Below, in pieces: positions 54,169-64,000 of a stretch of DNA of 64,000 nt. Position numbers and translations under genes: made by a program. The stretch spans positions 2,821,252 to 2,885,251 of the forward strand of contig JAJEKV010000013.1 in assembly GCA_021234155.1 (NCBI GenBank). Direction: 5' to 3'. A model generated the notes under the pieces. It saw only the letters and a list, made by a program, of their open reading frames with translations, searched no databases and was not told where the DNA came from. Origin of the DNA: Isoetes taiwanensis (lineage: Eukaryota; Streptophyta; Lycopodiopsida; Isoetales; Isoetaceae). Positions within the stretch are counted from its first letter, which is position 1. Each line of letters opens with the position of its first letter.

Positions 54169-54771
54169 CTAATAAAAATAAACGCCAAAAAGAATATGCT
54201 TATCATTCAAACCTTTAGAAATCTGTGATAGTGCAGGGGAGTTTACTAGTGACAACTGTCCCACCTTACCTTTTGTGATTGTGTAATGGTATTTGTGGAA
54301 CCAAACACCTTGACCCCTGAGAGCAGACAAAGGGACGTCACGAAATATCAAATGCCCAATAGCATGATGATGAACTTCCAAAACGCTTGTGATACTCTGT
54401 GCCGAAACTCTATCCTTGAAATCAGAAGAACACAAACAATTCACTTCAAGCTTTGGAAACATAGGGCTCTGTTGTGCAACATCCTCTTTCATCATATCTG
54501 CAGGTCCATACGCATGCGCAACAACAATCTCATCTATACTTTTACTGCCCTGACCAATAACAAATCCAACCACCTGTGCTTTCCAATGTGCAGTCAAATC
54601 ATTGAGCTTTCGTTTTTTTACTTTATGATCACCGCGTTGTTTTGGCTTCATAGTCACCCAAGAACCCACTGAGATATTCAAGTCTGTCCATTCTCCATTG
54701 TCATCTTTCACATTCCTTAATACAATCTGAGTAATTTCAGATCGCTTAGTAGCCATTACCTGTGCAAACAA
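54169..54771 (-). CDS. 200-aa ORF, BAH-domain-like, probable exon
   Basis: The minus-strand frame from 54771 is open for 200 codons, the longest non-transposon frame here. A splice acceptor TTTGTTTGCACAG ends just before GTAATGGCTACT, so translation may start at the internal MATKRSEITQ (54756) or the frame may be an internal exon. VGSWVTMKPKQ, then WKAQVVGFVIGQGSKS, AYGPADM, and VNCLCSSDFKDRVSAQSITS follow the order of a BAH domain (entry strand, P-D motif, S-x-F/H-x-D, I/V-S), which reads chromatin. The match is by eye and weak. The C-terminal part (GQGVWFHKYHYTITKGKV) is unassigned. Confidence 0.4.
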   Translation of the reverse strand: MFAQVMATKRSEITQIVLRNVKDDNGEWTDLNISVGSWVTMKPKQRGDHKVKKRKLNDLTAHWKAQVVGFVIGQGSKSIDEIVVAHAYGPADMMKEDVAQQSPMFPKLEVNCLCSSDFKDRVSAQSITSVLEVHHHAIGHLIFRDVPLSALRGQGVWFHKYHYTITKGKVGQLSLVNSPALSQISKGLNDKHILFGVYFY

Positions 54772-56585
54772 ATGAATACCACATTATTCAACTAAAAAAC
54801 CACTTAATAAAAATCAATACCGCATCATTCAACTGAAAAACCACTAAGAAATACAATAGGGCTGAAAATACATACGATTTCTCTTCTAGCTTATAGGACA
54901 GTTGAGGATCAGAGTTAAGAAGTCTATTCCAGTTTCAGTTTTTGCATTTGAATGTCGCAACCTACTAAATGTCTGGCTTCATGCATCAATAATAGCCTGC
55001 ATGTAAATGTCCATAACAACAATTATTCATTTGCCTAAACTGGATATGTCCCTAATGAGGTTAAAACTAGGATGCAAATGAATTCCCTGCCTTGCAAATT
55101 CATCTCACTCTATAATTTACATTACGGAGTTACTGAATTATTGGACACTTGGGGCATAAACATACCAAAAAAGCATGAAAAAGGCATGAAACAATCCTCT
55201 CTTTACAGGCTGTGAAATAGTGCAATGCCTACACATCCATTAGATGCAAGAAAGGAAGATCAGTTCATCATTGATGGTCTCTGGAAATATTTTGCAGAGG
55301 AGGAAGGATGTCTTCAGTTCAAAGACTGGAAGAAAAGAACAAGGAGTTTCTATATCTTCTGATCAGGTAAATTGAAATGTTTTTTTGAAATCCATAGCTA
55401 GCATATCAATATGCTCTGATGAAGCAAAATCATAAAATAAATATAAGACATCACATCTTCCTCCTTCTACACGTGATGGTGCATTCCCATGAGTTATCCT
55501 ATTGAATGCTAAAGAAATGCTAACTAAGCTTCCCGAAATTGCAATGATCAAACATAAAGAGAAGTGAAAACACTCACGAGAGCTGAATAGGGTTGATCTT
55601 GAGATTTCTGGAAGATATAGAAGGCCGAATTGCTGAAAGCTATTGATTTGCTATGACATCTGAACAATTGCTATTGCACCTGAAAAGCATAAATTAGAAT
55701 AGAATTGGGTCAGCGGAGCTACAGTGAATGGGTCAATCCCATTGCTACAGTGCCCGATAGACCCATTCAGTTTTCGAAATTGTATAAAGAAGTTAAATAT
55801 TAGACTCGTTCAAATACCTTGCTAGCAATTGTCGACACTTGAAGGAGTTGCTTAAACAAATGATCCTATAAAATTCACAGCAATAGAATCAAAGCTTTTC
55901 TGCCAGGATGAGACAAAAACTTTGCCGCCAAGAAATTTTGTTTTTGAGGGAAGTCCATCACCGCTCTCTTAGCATAGATTGAGGTGAAAAACTCTAAGGG
56001 GGCAATACATTAAATGCAATTGTTTTAATGACGAGTTAGGTTGCCATTTAATTAGACTAATTAGATGTATATTAACTCAAAAAAATGCCACATCATACTG
56101 GTATAACAAAGTAACACCTTGCACGCTATTGGTTGATCCCAAATGCTGATGTGGAATTTCAAGGGTTTTTTATTGGGATATTTTGAGATCCAAAAAAACT
56201 CTAATGTCATTGGCGCTGCAAGGCGTGGAGGAGGAGGACACAAGAAAAGGTAAGGAGTAGCAAATGAAACCTTAAGGGCTCTTTAAGTACTTTTTTTTTA
56301 CTTTTATGCTGATGTCAGCATCAATATTTAAATAATTATTGATTTTTAGCACGCCAGCCTAACCAAGCGTGCAACCCTCCTTGCAATTCTAGGCTATCCA
56401 CGTAGCAGTTCCAAGTAAGCAAAACGTGAGGTGGCATGTGCTGCACCTTTAGATCCTGTTTTTTACGAATCAATGGCCGAGAAAAATAGAAAAATAGCTA
56501 AAAATGCCACGGAGATGGAGAAGGTCGCGAAATAACTCCCTCCGTCCATCGAGCCTTATTTTTTTGCTTTCGCTCGTCCTATTCC
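54772..56585. other. Non-coding stretch
   Basis: No recognised gene; it might hold upstream exons or the promoter of the 54.2-54.8 kb ORF, for which no clear model exists. It is AT-rich with a few GGGTCAAT/GACCCATTC phrases near 55700-55765 (TACAGTG doubled). Confidence 0.35.
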
Positions 56586-56639
56586 TTGTTTCTGTGTCAA
56601 TTCGCAAGTTTCATTCCTTCTTCTCTTCGAACTAACAGA

Positions 56640-57130
56640 GCCAAAGTATTGCTATCTGGTAAGAACCCTATATGGGCTTCGTTGTTGGTCCTAAATCCAA
56701 AACCGGTTGCTTTCGTATTGAACATTTCTTGTTTTTTAGGTGGATCCGTCCAAGTGTGGTCTTACATTTCTTCCTCTCCTCATACCAACAAAGCCGAAGG
56801 TAAGAACCCTATATGCCGTAATGTGCGTATGTTTCTGTTTTGTTTCTCAATTTGTACCGAGATTGTGCTTTATTATCATCCCCAAACTTGCCTGTTGCCT
56901 GAGAGCATCCTCCTTGAATTTCTTCATGGCTTTTTCGTTGTTGGTCCTAAATCCAAAACGGGTTCCTTTGGTATTGAACATTTCTTGTTTTTTAGGCGTT
57001 TCATTTGAGAAACAAATTGACTGCTAAAATGTGACTGCTAAACATCCACATTTCTTTCCTTTGGTGAAACAGCAATATGGCGTTTGATGTTTCTGTTTTG
57101 TTTCTCAATTTGTACCGAGATTGTGCTTTC
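56640..57130. repeat. Tandem duplication, about 257-bp period
   Basis: The segment with TCGTTGTTGGTCCTAAATCC at 56679-56740 recurs at 56935-56996. TGTTTCTCAATTTGTACCGA with GATTGTGCTTT (about 56840) recurs at about 57100. Both copies pass through GTAAGAACC or TTTTTTAGG splice-like signals. The short ORFs 56586-57027 are products of this repeat. No protein family was recognised. Confidence 0.65.
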
Positions 57131-57540
57131 CCCTTATCCCATGTATTTCACGTCACCTTCAATTCCACCTCCTATTTCATCCTCGTATATTTCAATACAT
57201 CTATCGGCTAACTTTCCATATTCTGTTGGAATACATCTACCTGCAGCATAAGTTAGACTGCGCCATTCCAAATGTCTGCAAAAAGCTAAACTGGTGTAGA
57301 ACAGATTAATCTGCCAGAGAAATCCTGAGCTCCGTAAAACTCTGCCTAGCCTGAATGGAAGAAGTTACTTTTGAGATCATAAAGCACTGAAAATCTACCA
57401 TTCTGGCAGGGTGCTCCAAATCTAAAGCAAAGACTGCAAATCATCTGTCATGTCAGATAGAACCAATCCCATTCAAATATAAAAAGTGGGTTACAATATC
57501 GCATGCTTGGCAGCAACCATGTGTGCAGTCCATCACTTGA
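57131..57540. other. Non-coding stretch
   Basis: No gene. CTGCAGCATAAGTTAGACTG near 57241 is repeated as TGCTGCAGCATAAGTTAGAC near 57993, flanking the PPR pseudogene end. Confidence 0.4.
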
Positions 57541-58690
57541 TCATTTCAGCAAGATGATCAGCAGGTGGTTTATACGCTCTATATCACCATGAATTTTGCA
57601 AGCTGCAAGAAATGACATCCATATAACGTTGTCAAGCTGGAGGGCCATCTTTCCAGCAAGGTCTTCTAGTTCATCTAAATGGCAACCATAGTGCTCTATA
57701 TACAGTGTAACGCCAAAAGTATTACACATAGAAACAAAGTGCAAATGTGCTTCATCCACCAGGCGTGCAATGCTGCATGCAGAAGGGATATCAATCAGCG
57801 TTACTTTATTTGGCTGCATGAATTCTTGCATTTGCAGAAACATACTAAATGCCTCATCACCATAGCCATGTTGTGCAAATGCTTAATCATCACATTCGAC
57901 AATGCCGAGTCAGGTTAAGGCAGTTATAAAGGTGACTTTATTTGAAGGTATACCCTCCAGTTGCATTACGTTCATAGCTTCCCGGCTACACTTGCTGCAG
58001 CATAAGTTAGACTGTACCATGCCAGCAGATAAAACATGCACCTGTGTTCTGTATAAACATGGGTTTCTTTTGCTAGACTAAAAGTAAATTCATCAATGGC
58101 TCAGAGAAAAACATTTTTCACAACTGAAAGTTTGTAAAAAGCGGACCTGAAAGAGGCAAATGTGTCTAGAATGCCATTAAATACTTCCTCTACCTCTGCA
58201 ACTGTCTCACATTTTGCATGTCTATCGAACCGCTGCCAAGATGAATACGTTGACAATACCATTGCCTGTATGGATTTCATAATTTCTGAAAAAGCCCATG
58301 TTACTTTTTGTAGCCCCACACCCAATGATGCGTGCAGCAGTAATTTCATGGCTTGTACAAATTTAGATGTCCATGTATAGTGTGGATGCAATTTAATATT
58401 TATTGCTATAATCAGTGACATACCGCTGCCAACATGAATACGTTTTTCAAATGCATTTTTGTTAATTTTAACATAAACCTGTTGAGCTTTTTCCACATCT
58501 CTAAGCTAGTACAAAGACTTCTCAGATTTAGAATAGAAAGGACAAAGAGGCCCACATTTGGATAGTTGTCTTAAAAGTATGAAAATGGATGTGTAAACTT
58601 CCCTATGTGACAGAATGCCAGGAGTAGTAGCCTGAATAATACATCTACCTGCCCCATTATGCCCAGGCTGCACGTTAGTCTCATGCATAA
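57541..58690 (-). pseudogene. Pentatricopeptide-repeat (PPR) gene, broken, copy 2
   Basis: The minus strand runs from about 58688 to 57541. The 58496-58101 frame (131 aa) has EKAQQVYVKINKNAFEKRI, then RHAKCETVAEVEEVFNGILD, a PPR helix pair. The 57843-57541 frame (100 aa) has QEFMQPNKVTLIDIPSACSI, LVDEAHLHFVSM, GVTLYIEHYGCHLDELEDLAG and VIWMSFLAACKIHGDIERIN, the last repeats and E-type extension of a plant PLS-class PPR protein. The frames are shifted and separated by a gap of about 260 bp, so the gene is dead. PLS-class members usually guide organelle RNA editing. Confidence 0.75.
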
Positions 58691-61129
58691 TTTACAAGCA
58701 ATAAATACGTATTTGCAGTATATATTTACTTCTCATTGTAGTGTATTTGCAGTGAATATTTGATAGAGGAACAATACTTGCATCTGGCATTTGATAGACG
58801 AAACGAATAGAAACGAATCTCCAGTCCTCCTCGCACCTTTTAACCTCAAAATTTGTTCTGATATTCTCCAGAATTTACATGATCTGTTTGTCCTAGAATG
58901 TAAAGTTCATAGTAGATGTGAATTATATTCCCTGGAAAACACATCGCAATCGAGATATTTACTGGCATTTCCCTGGCAGCATGCTTGGTGTTTCAAGTCT
59001 TGGTGCTTGGAAAATTCAAGACTCACAAGGTATTTCTGTTATTATGCTGTTACAGGTCTGCTGATAATCTTGAAGAAGTGGAAGCACAACAGGGAGATTA
59101 TAACCATTGCAAGACTGCAAGCAAATTACCTGCACCTCCACATAGTATTCTTGAGAGCAGTACAAGCCCTCTTGTAAGTAAGGTGGAATTCGTCCTATCA
59201 AATTATTTTGTTGTATTCTATGACCACAAGGTTTGATATATCAAAATTAGACGGTATTCTATTTAGACTGTTGAAATACAGTTTTAACTTATAGAGATGT
59301 AAGATCTCTCAAATAAATGGGTATGTTACATGACAAATAAATAAAGTTTAGAGCTTGCTTAAAATGAATCAAAGCAGAACAATTACCCAGGTTTTCAAGG
59401 ATACTGCATGTCAAACTGTTGGTATAAAGGTATAGGCGTATGAGAGTAGGGCAGTTTTAGAACAATCAATGAATATTGGCAAAGCCCAACTATCAATGAA
59501 TATTGGCAAAGCCCAACTGTTGAAATTCTCTAGAGTAGCTTAATTTATAGTTGTAGCCAGAGTATGTGTCAGCAATAACAGCAATAACACGTTGAGCACA
59601 TTTCAACAACATAGCTATTTTGAATCTTCTCTACATTGTATATGCCCCACATTAGCCGTACAACATACAAAACGAATAGGACCTTCAAAACTTAATTTAT
59701 CGTAGGATCTTAATGTTTTTAAGATCTAAGGCTAGCGAAATTAAAAAACGACCAATAAGCGAAAGCACAAACGAACGACCAATAATTGACACACTTGGAC
59801 CTTCTAACAATAGGCACCTTCTTTCCAGCAAACCATTATCAAAATTTAATTGATTGATTAACAAGAGCAATCAATGGCTAATCTTCCAAGTTCAAGTCGA
59901 CAAGAAAAATGGCAAATGAAATCGAAATGGCAAATGAAATCGAAAGACGTTACATAAGCCTTTACAACACGACAAAAGATGGCTACAACAACCTTATATC
60001 TTGCCCATCTAAAACTAAGAAATACTGGTATCTTAAACGAAGAGGCATCATATAAACCACATACGCTATTCCAACCACGGACAATGAATTTCAACACAAA
60101 TTAACTATCAAAACAACATATGTTATTTCAACCATGGACAATAAATTTCAACAAAATTTTGCCCTCATACAAAATATAATTCAATTATTCTTTCTTATCC
60201 AATTACCATGCCCTGATTTTCCCTCCGCCTTTATTTTCTACAGCCTCTGGCGTGCCTTTTTGCTAGTTTTTTTTTTTTTATATATCTCAAGTTTATCTTC
60301 TAATAAATATAAATATGGAGACTTCTACTTGAGCATGATTATCTAGTTTGACCACATGTATGAAGTTGTTTCATGGTGGTAAGGCATGTCTTTATAGACT
60401 AGGAGCTAATCATAAAGGGATCTTTTCTCATACTAAATTAAGGCATTAAAGCATTACATGCATTTTCCTTGAACAGACATTTAGCATGCAAAAGGTCTTG
60501 CATGCATTTCATACGAAAGATATTGTTGCTTACCATGACAACGTGATAGCTACACATGGGCGTTTTAAGATTTTTGATGTCCTACACACTTAGGCTATTC
60601 GATATTTGAAAGGTTACAAGGGTGATTGTGCTTTTGGACGAATCGTGGTCATTTTCAAACATATGGATGGATTTATCCAGGATCTAAGGTAAAACAAAAG
60701 CTCTGATTTTAGGGTACAGACTAAGTGTGGGATGGATCGATTTCACACCAGAAGACCTACGTCCACTGCTAAAAAGGAAAACTAATGCTATAGGCAGTGT
60801 CGGATCACACGGTTCAGGCAAAACGTGATGGGGTTCTAGCCTTGATATTCTGACAGGTTGGTTTTCACCTTTTGCTGTCTTATCAAACTCATCCAGTGAT
60901 GCTTAAAGTAGAAGAAGAATTTGAATAGTTTTATCTACTCCCTGCGCATTCTCTGAATGGTATATCCGGGGGTGGATAAGACATCCAGTTGTAGTCAAAA
61001 CCTGTTGTAAACATACCGAGCTTAATGCAGTTGAGACGGAAGCAGCAAAGAATGCAGGGCTTAAATACCCATGGCAATATAAATCAAAGGTCTGGCACCA
61101 GGAAGCTGGAAAAATGCTTGCACAAGCGA
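58691..61129. other. Non-coding stretch
   Basis: About 2.4 kb without a recognised gene. A doubled AATGAATATTGGCAAAGCCCAACT lies at about 59469-59518, a doubled ATGGCAAATGAAATCGAAA at about 59909-59946, and a doubled AGCAATAACA near 59570-59587. Frames at 58791-59236 and 60134-60346 have no recognisable product. Confidence 0.4.
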
Positions 61130-62113
61130 GAAGCTAACAGAGCACCTCGACTTCTATGAATATGATTCCAGAAATGCAATATGAGGATGCTCTTCAATAT
61201 GAACTTGAGGATAATCAGGTTTGATTGTATTTGTTTGAAACAAGTTACTGTTATGTTCCCATTAGAGGATTAAATTTTGAAATCTGAAAGCTGTTTCTGG
61301 ATCGTCATTTGACATGCACAGAACTTAGCATAATATGCTAATCTTAGAAGTATTTGAGCGTGGTTGAGATTACATGATTCATTTGATAAATGGTCAGGCA
61401 AGTTTGACCATGACTCACATATTAATGGAGGACTTACAGATCTGCCAGCCTATGTATCGATTCTTGGGGTCTGATTCTCATGATACAGAATGGTTTTAAT
61501 CAAAGACAGGACCCTACTTAGTTTTTCTTGATTATGATTCTATGATAGAAGCCTGGTCGTCCCATGGCCTCCTTAATCATTTATCTCTTATTATCTGAAT
61601 TCACAGGCCCACCACTGAATGCTGAGTTTTAAAGCTCAAACTAGAAGTGTACTTGAGCTAAACATTATTTGCTGATGGTTTTTGACATGCTGATGGTTTT
61701 TTACAGTTTTAAAAGTACTGATTTATTGACTACTCAGGGATGTTGATGTAGCTACATGTTTTCAATAGTGCACTTGCTGTTATACTTCCAGTTGAGTTGC
61801 TTGGGGTAAAAAGGTTACAATAGGTGAGCAGCGATGAGCTGAGAAACCTAATGTACCTTTTGGCCCCTCATTCATTACCATTTTCATGCTAATGTTGTGT
61901 TGGTTGGCTGCAGGTACAGGTTTCTCCTCCTTTTGTCATCTTTTTGCTTTCAAGAACAAGTCTGGCTGGAAGGATACATTTTGCACGGTAACATTTAAAG
62001 TACAAGTGGAGTTTCAGAAACTTGAAGTCTCAAGGGAAGATCTCCTAAACTTAATGGTTTTTGGATGCACAACATCTTGTTTTCAGTTGCTTTACGAAGA
62101 GCAGAGCTCTTAG
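61130..62113 (+). other. Possible exons of an unrecognised gene
   Basis: An open stretch ends MIPEMQYEDALQYELEDNQ at CAG/GTTTGA (about 61219), and a segment after GGTTGGCTGCAG (about 61913) reads GFSSFCHLFAFKNKSGWKD and stops at 62113. The product is not recognised. The region between them is duplicated at 63.3 kb. Confidence 0.25.
61208..61921. repeat. Direct repeat, copy 1 (more than 700 bp)
   Basis: From GATAATCAGGTTTGATTG onward this segment recurs at 63293-64000. The first 370 bp are nearly identical and the remainder carries a dense cluster of differences. The spacing is about 2.08 kb. No TG...CA ends or primer site were seen, so it is better described as a segmental or tandem duplication than as LTRs. 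Confidence 0.85.
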
Positions 62114-63292
62114 TCTGTCATTGCGCAGTTAAAACGAAGCATTATACTACAAAGCTTATATTATGCTTTCAGATGTGTAGTGTCTGGTTTACATGAATTA
62201 GCAAGAGAATACATATTTCCTGAAGGCTTTATAGTCTGCAAGCAACCTTACTATGAGTGAAAAATACTTCTGTCTCCCCTGATATTCAGATAAATCAGGT
62301 CTAGATAGGCTGACCATAGAGGTCTAAAAACAGCATTATATCAAGGATTTTGGTTTAGCTGGAATACTCTATAGTCTATTTCAAGTAGTGGAATGACATG
62401 CAGGATATTGGACGAGTTCTATTCCAATGTTTAAATGCTTAAAAGTCGTTTATGTTGGTTAAACATTATATTGACATGCAGAATTTAATTGTGAATGAAC
62501 GAGGTGGCATATATAAGCTGGGAGCTAAAATGTTTGCATTAAAGTTGATGTCTACACATGTATGGGCATACTCACTTGCATGCATAGGCTAAGAATTGCA
62601 TAGTCTGACATAAAAAAGGCATTACAGTGGCTGTCCAAACATGCAGAGGTCTAAAGACTAACATGCATGGTCAAATGCTTAAAGAGGCATTATTTAACCT
62701 TTGGAATTGAAAGATACTTTGGATTTTTATAGTATACACGGGCATGTATTTGAAAACAAACTTTGGTGGAAAAAGAAAGGTGACCTTAGGTTTTTTCAAC
62801 ATAAACTTGCATCGAGTTTAAAGATTTGCCTTAAAATCTTCGACATTTAAGGAAGTAAGACTTCTGGCCAAAATGTACATTGTCTTAAGGATCTGCATAA
62901 TACTAAGTATCCACATTGGCATTTTGCATAGGATTAATTAGTCTATATGGTTTGCCTTGATTATGGACGAATCGGTTAAATATCAAGTTCATATTTGAAA
63001 GCTGAAAATGGGGTGCATGATTGCATATGACATTGGTGTAACTAAAGGCACATGGGACGTAGATTTTGTTTAATATATGGGTTCTAACAGGTTATGAACT
63101 AAATACTTGATGTTTTAGAACTTGGTGCCATCATGGACTTAGGTCCTAGTATGGTCTGATAATACTACCATAGGGATTGACCTTGGTAGATGTCAGGGCT
63201 AGTTGGCTGTTGCTAAGGCTAGCATGGACTGGGTTTTTTTAGGAATTTCAGGTCATTGGTTATACCAGTGTCATTGGAATCTTAAACTCAAG
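62114..63292. other. Spacer between direct repeats, no gene
   Basis: No ORF of note. Phrases such as ACATGCA, GTCTAAA and AGGCATTA recur at irregular spacing (62330-62700), suggesting old tandem structure. Confidence 0.35.
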
Positions 63293-64000
63293 ATAATCAG
63301 GTTTGATTGTATTTGTTTGAAACAAGTTACTGTTATGTTCCCATTAGAGGATTAAATTTTGAAATCTGAAAGCTGTTTCTGGATCGTCATTTGACATGCA
63401 CAGAACTTAGCATAATATGCTAATCTTAGAAGTATTTGAGCGTGGTTGAGATTACATGATTCATTTGATAAATGGTTTGACCATGACTCACATATTAATG
63501 GAGGACTTACAGATCTGCCAGCCTATGTAGCGATTCTTGGGGTCTGATTCTCATGATACAGAATGGTTTTAATCAAAGACAGGACCCTACTTAGTTTTTC
63601 TTGATTATGATTCTATGATAGAAGCCTGGTCGTCCCATGGCCTCCTTAATCATTTATCTCTTATTATCGAATTCACAGGCCCACCGAATCTTTGAGTTTT
63701 AAAGCTCAAACTAGAAGTGTACTTGAGCTAAACATTATTTCTTCGATGGTTTTGACATCTTTGATGGTTTTGGCGGTTTTAAAAGTCTTGATTTATTGAC
63801 TACTTTCGGGGATGTTGATGTAGCTACATGTTTTCAATAGTGCACTTCTTTGTTATACTTCGGTTTAGAGTTGCTTGGGGTAAAAAGGTTACAATAGGTG
63901 ACCGGCGATGGTGAGAAACCTAATGTACCTTTGGCCCCTCACTCATTACCATTTTCATGCTAATGTTGTGTTGGTTGGTACGTAGGTGCGGGTTTCTCCT
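63293..64000. repeat. Direct repeat, copy 2 (runs off the window)
   Basis: Copy of 61208-61921. From about 63665 to the end almost every difference from copy 1 falls on a CTG or CAG triplet (for example ATTTGCTGATGG becomes ATTTCTTCGATGG). This may be an assembly or base-calling effect. Confidence 0.85.

Noticed and set aside
61208-64000. Direct repeats as LTRs of a 2.8-kb element
   Set aside because: No TG...CA ends, primer site or polypurine tract seen; the spacer has no retroelement coding. A duplication is simpler.

Overview
The window is nuclear DNA of a land plant. The evidence is spliced remnants of plant gene families (an aldo-keto reductase, two pentatricopeptide-repeat genes), plant-type Ty3/gypsy elements, Helitron ends and telo-box motifs. 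The heavy, nested and mostly decayed transposon load fits a large genome such as that of a fern or lycophyte; the sequence alone does not fix the species. No prokaryotic features (operons, CRISPR, ribosome binding sites) are present.

Layout. 1-0.7 kb: 3' end of a LINE (family A). 0.8-11.8 kb: a stretch bounded by two outward-facing Helitron 3' ends of one family, holding an antisense LINE fragment, a broken aldo-keto reductase gene with a tandem exon duplication, a small candidate gene behind two telo-boxes, a foldback and a terminal-inverted-repeat element, and a pol-less gypsy remnant (one LTR plus gag). 11.8-20.5 kb: low-complexity and tandemly repeated DNA, a PPR pseudogene, two unrecognised ORFs, and a cluster of Helitron ends of a second family. 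20.5-33.05 kb: two more LINE-A copies, one 5'-truncated and one nearly complete, separated by AT-rich DNA and a roughly 196-bp tandem array. 33.7-52.3 kb: a nest of LTR retrotransposons. A 10.9-kb Tat-like Ty3 element (35331-46216; two LTRs of about 2.45 kb; target duplication CTTCC) sits inside what looks like the 3' LTR of a chromodomain-bearing gypsy element whose gag, protease, integrase and chromodomain lie at 47.2-50.1 kb. 52.3-64 kb: mostly non-coding DNA with a 200-codon BAH-like ORF, a second PPR pseudogene, short tandem duplications and a direct repeat of more than 700 bp that runs off the window end.

Most notable. (1) The Tat-like element carries an RNase H domain with all four acidic residues upstream of the reverse transcriptase, in the same unbroken ORF, while the RNase H in the usual place after RT looks decayed. 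(2) All LINE 3' ends, including a diverged second family, share a two-tier hairpin whose inner stem changes in a compensating way, followed by short tandem-repeat tails instead of poly(A). (3) The chromodomain element has an in-frame protease-integrase join that removes RT and RNase H, and about 2 kb of unexplained ORFs between its primer site and gag. Essentially no intact host gene is seen; everything readable is a transposon or a gene relic, except possibly the small gene at 5.7 kb and the ORF at 54.2 kb.
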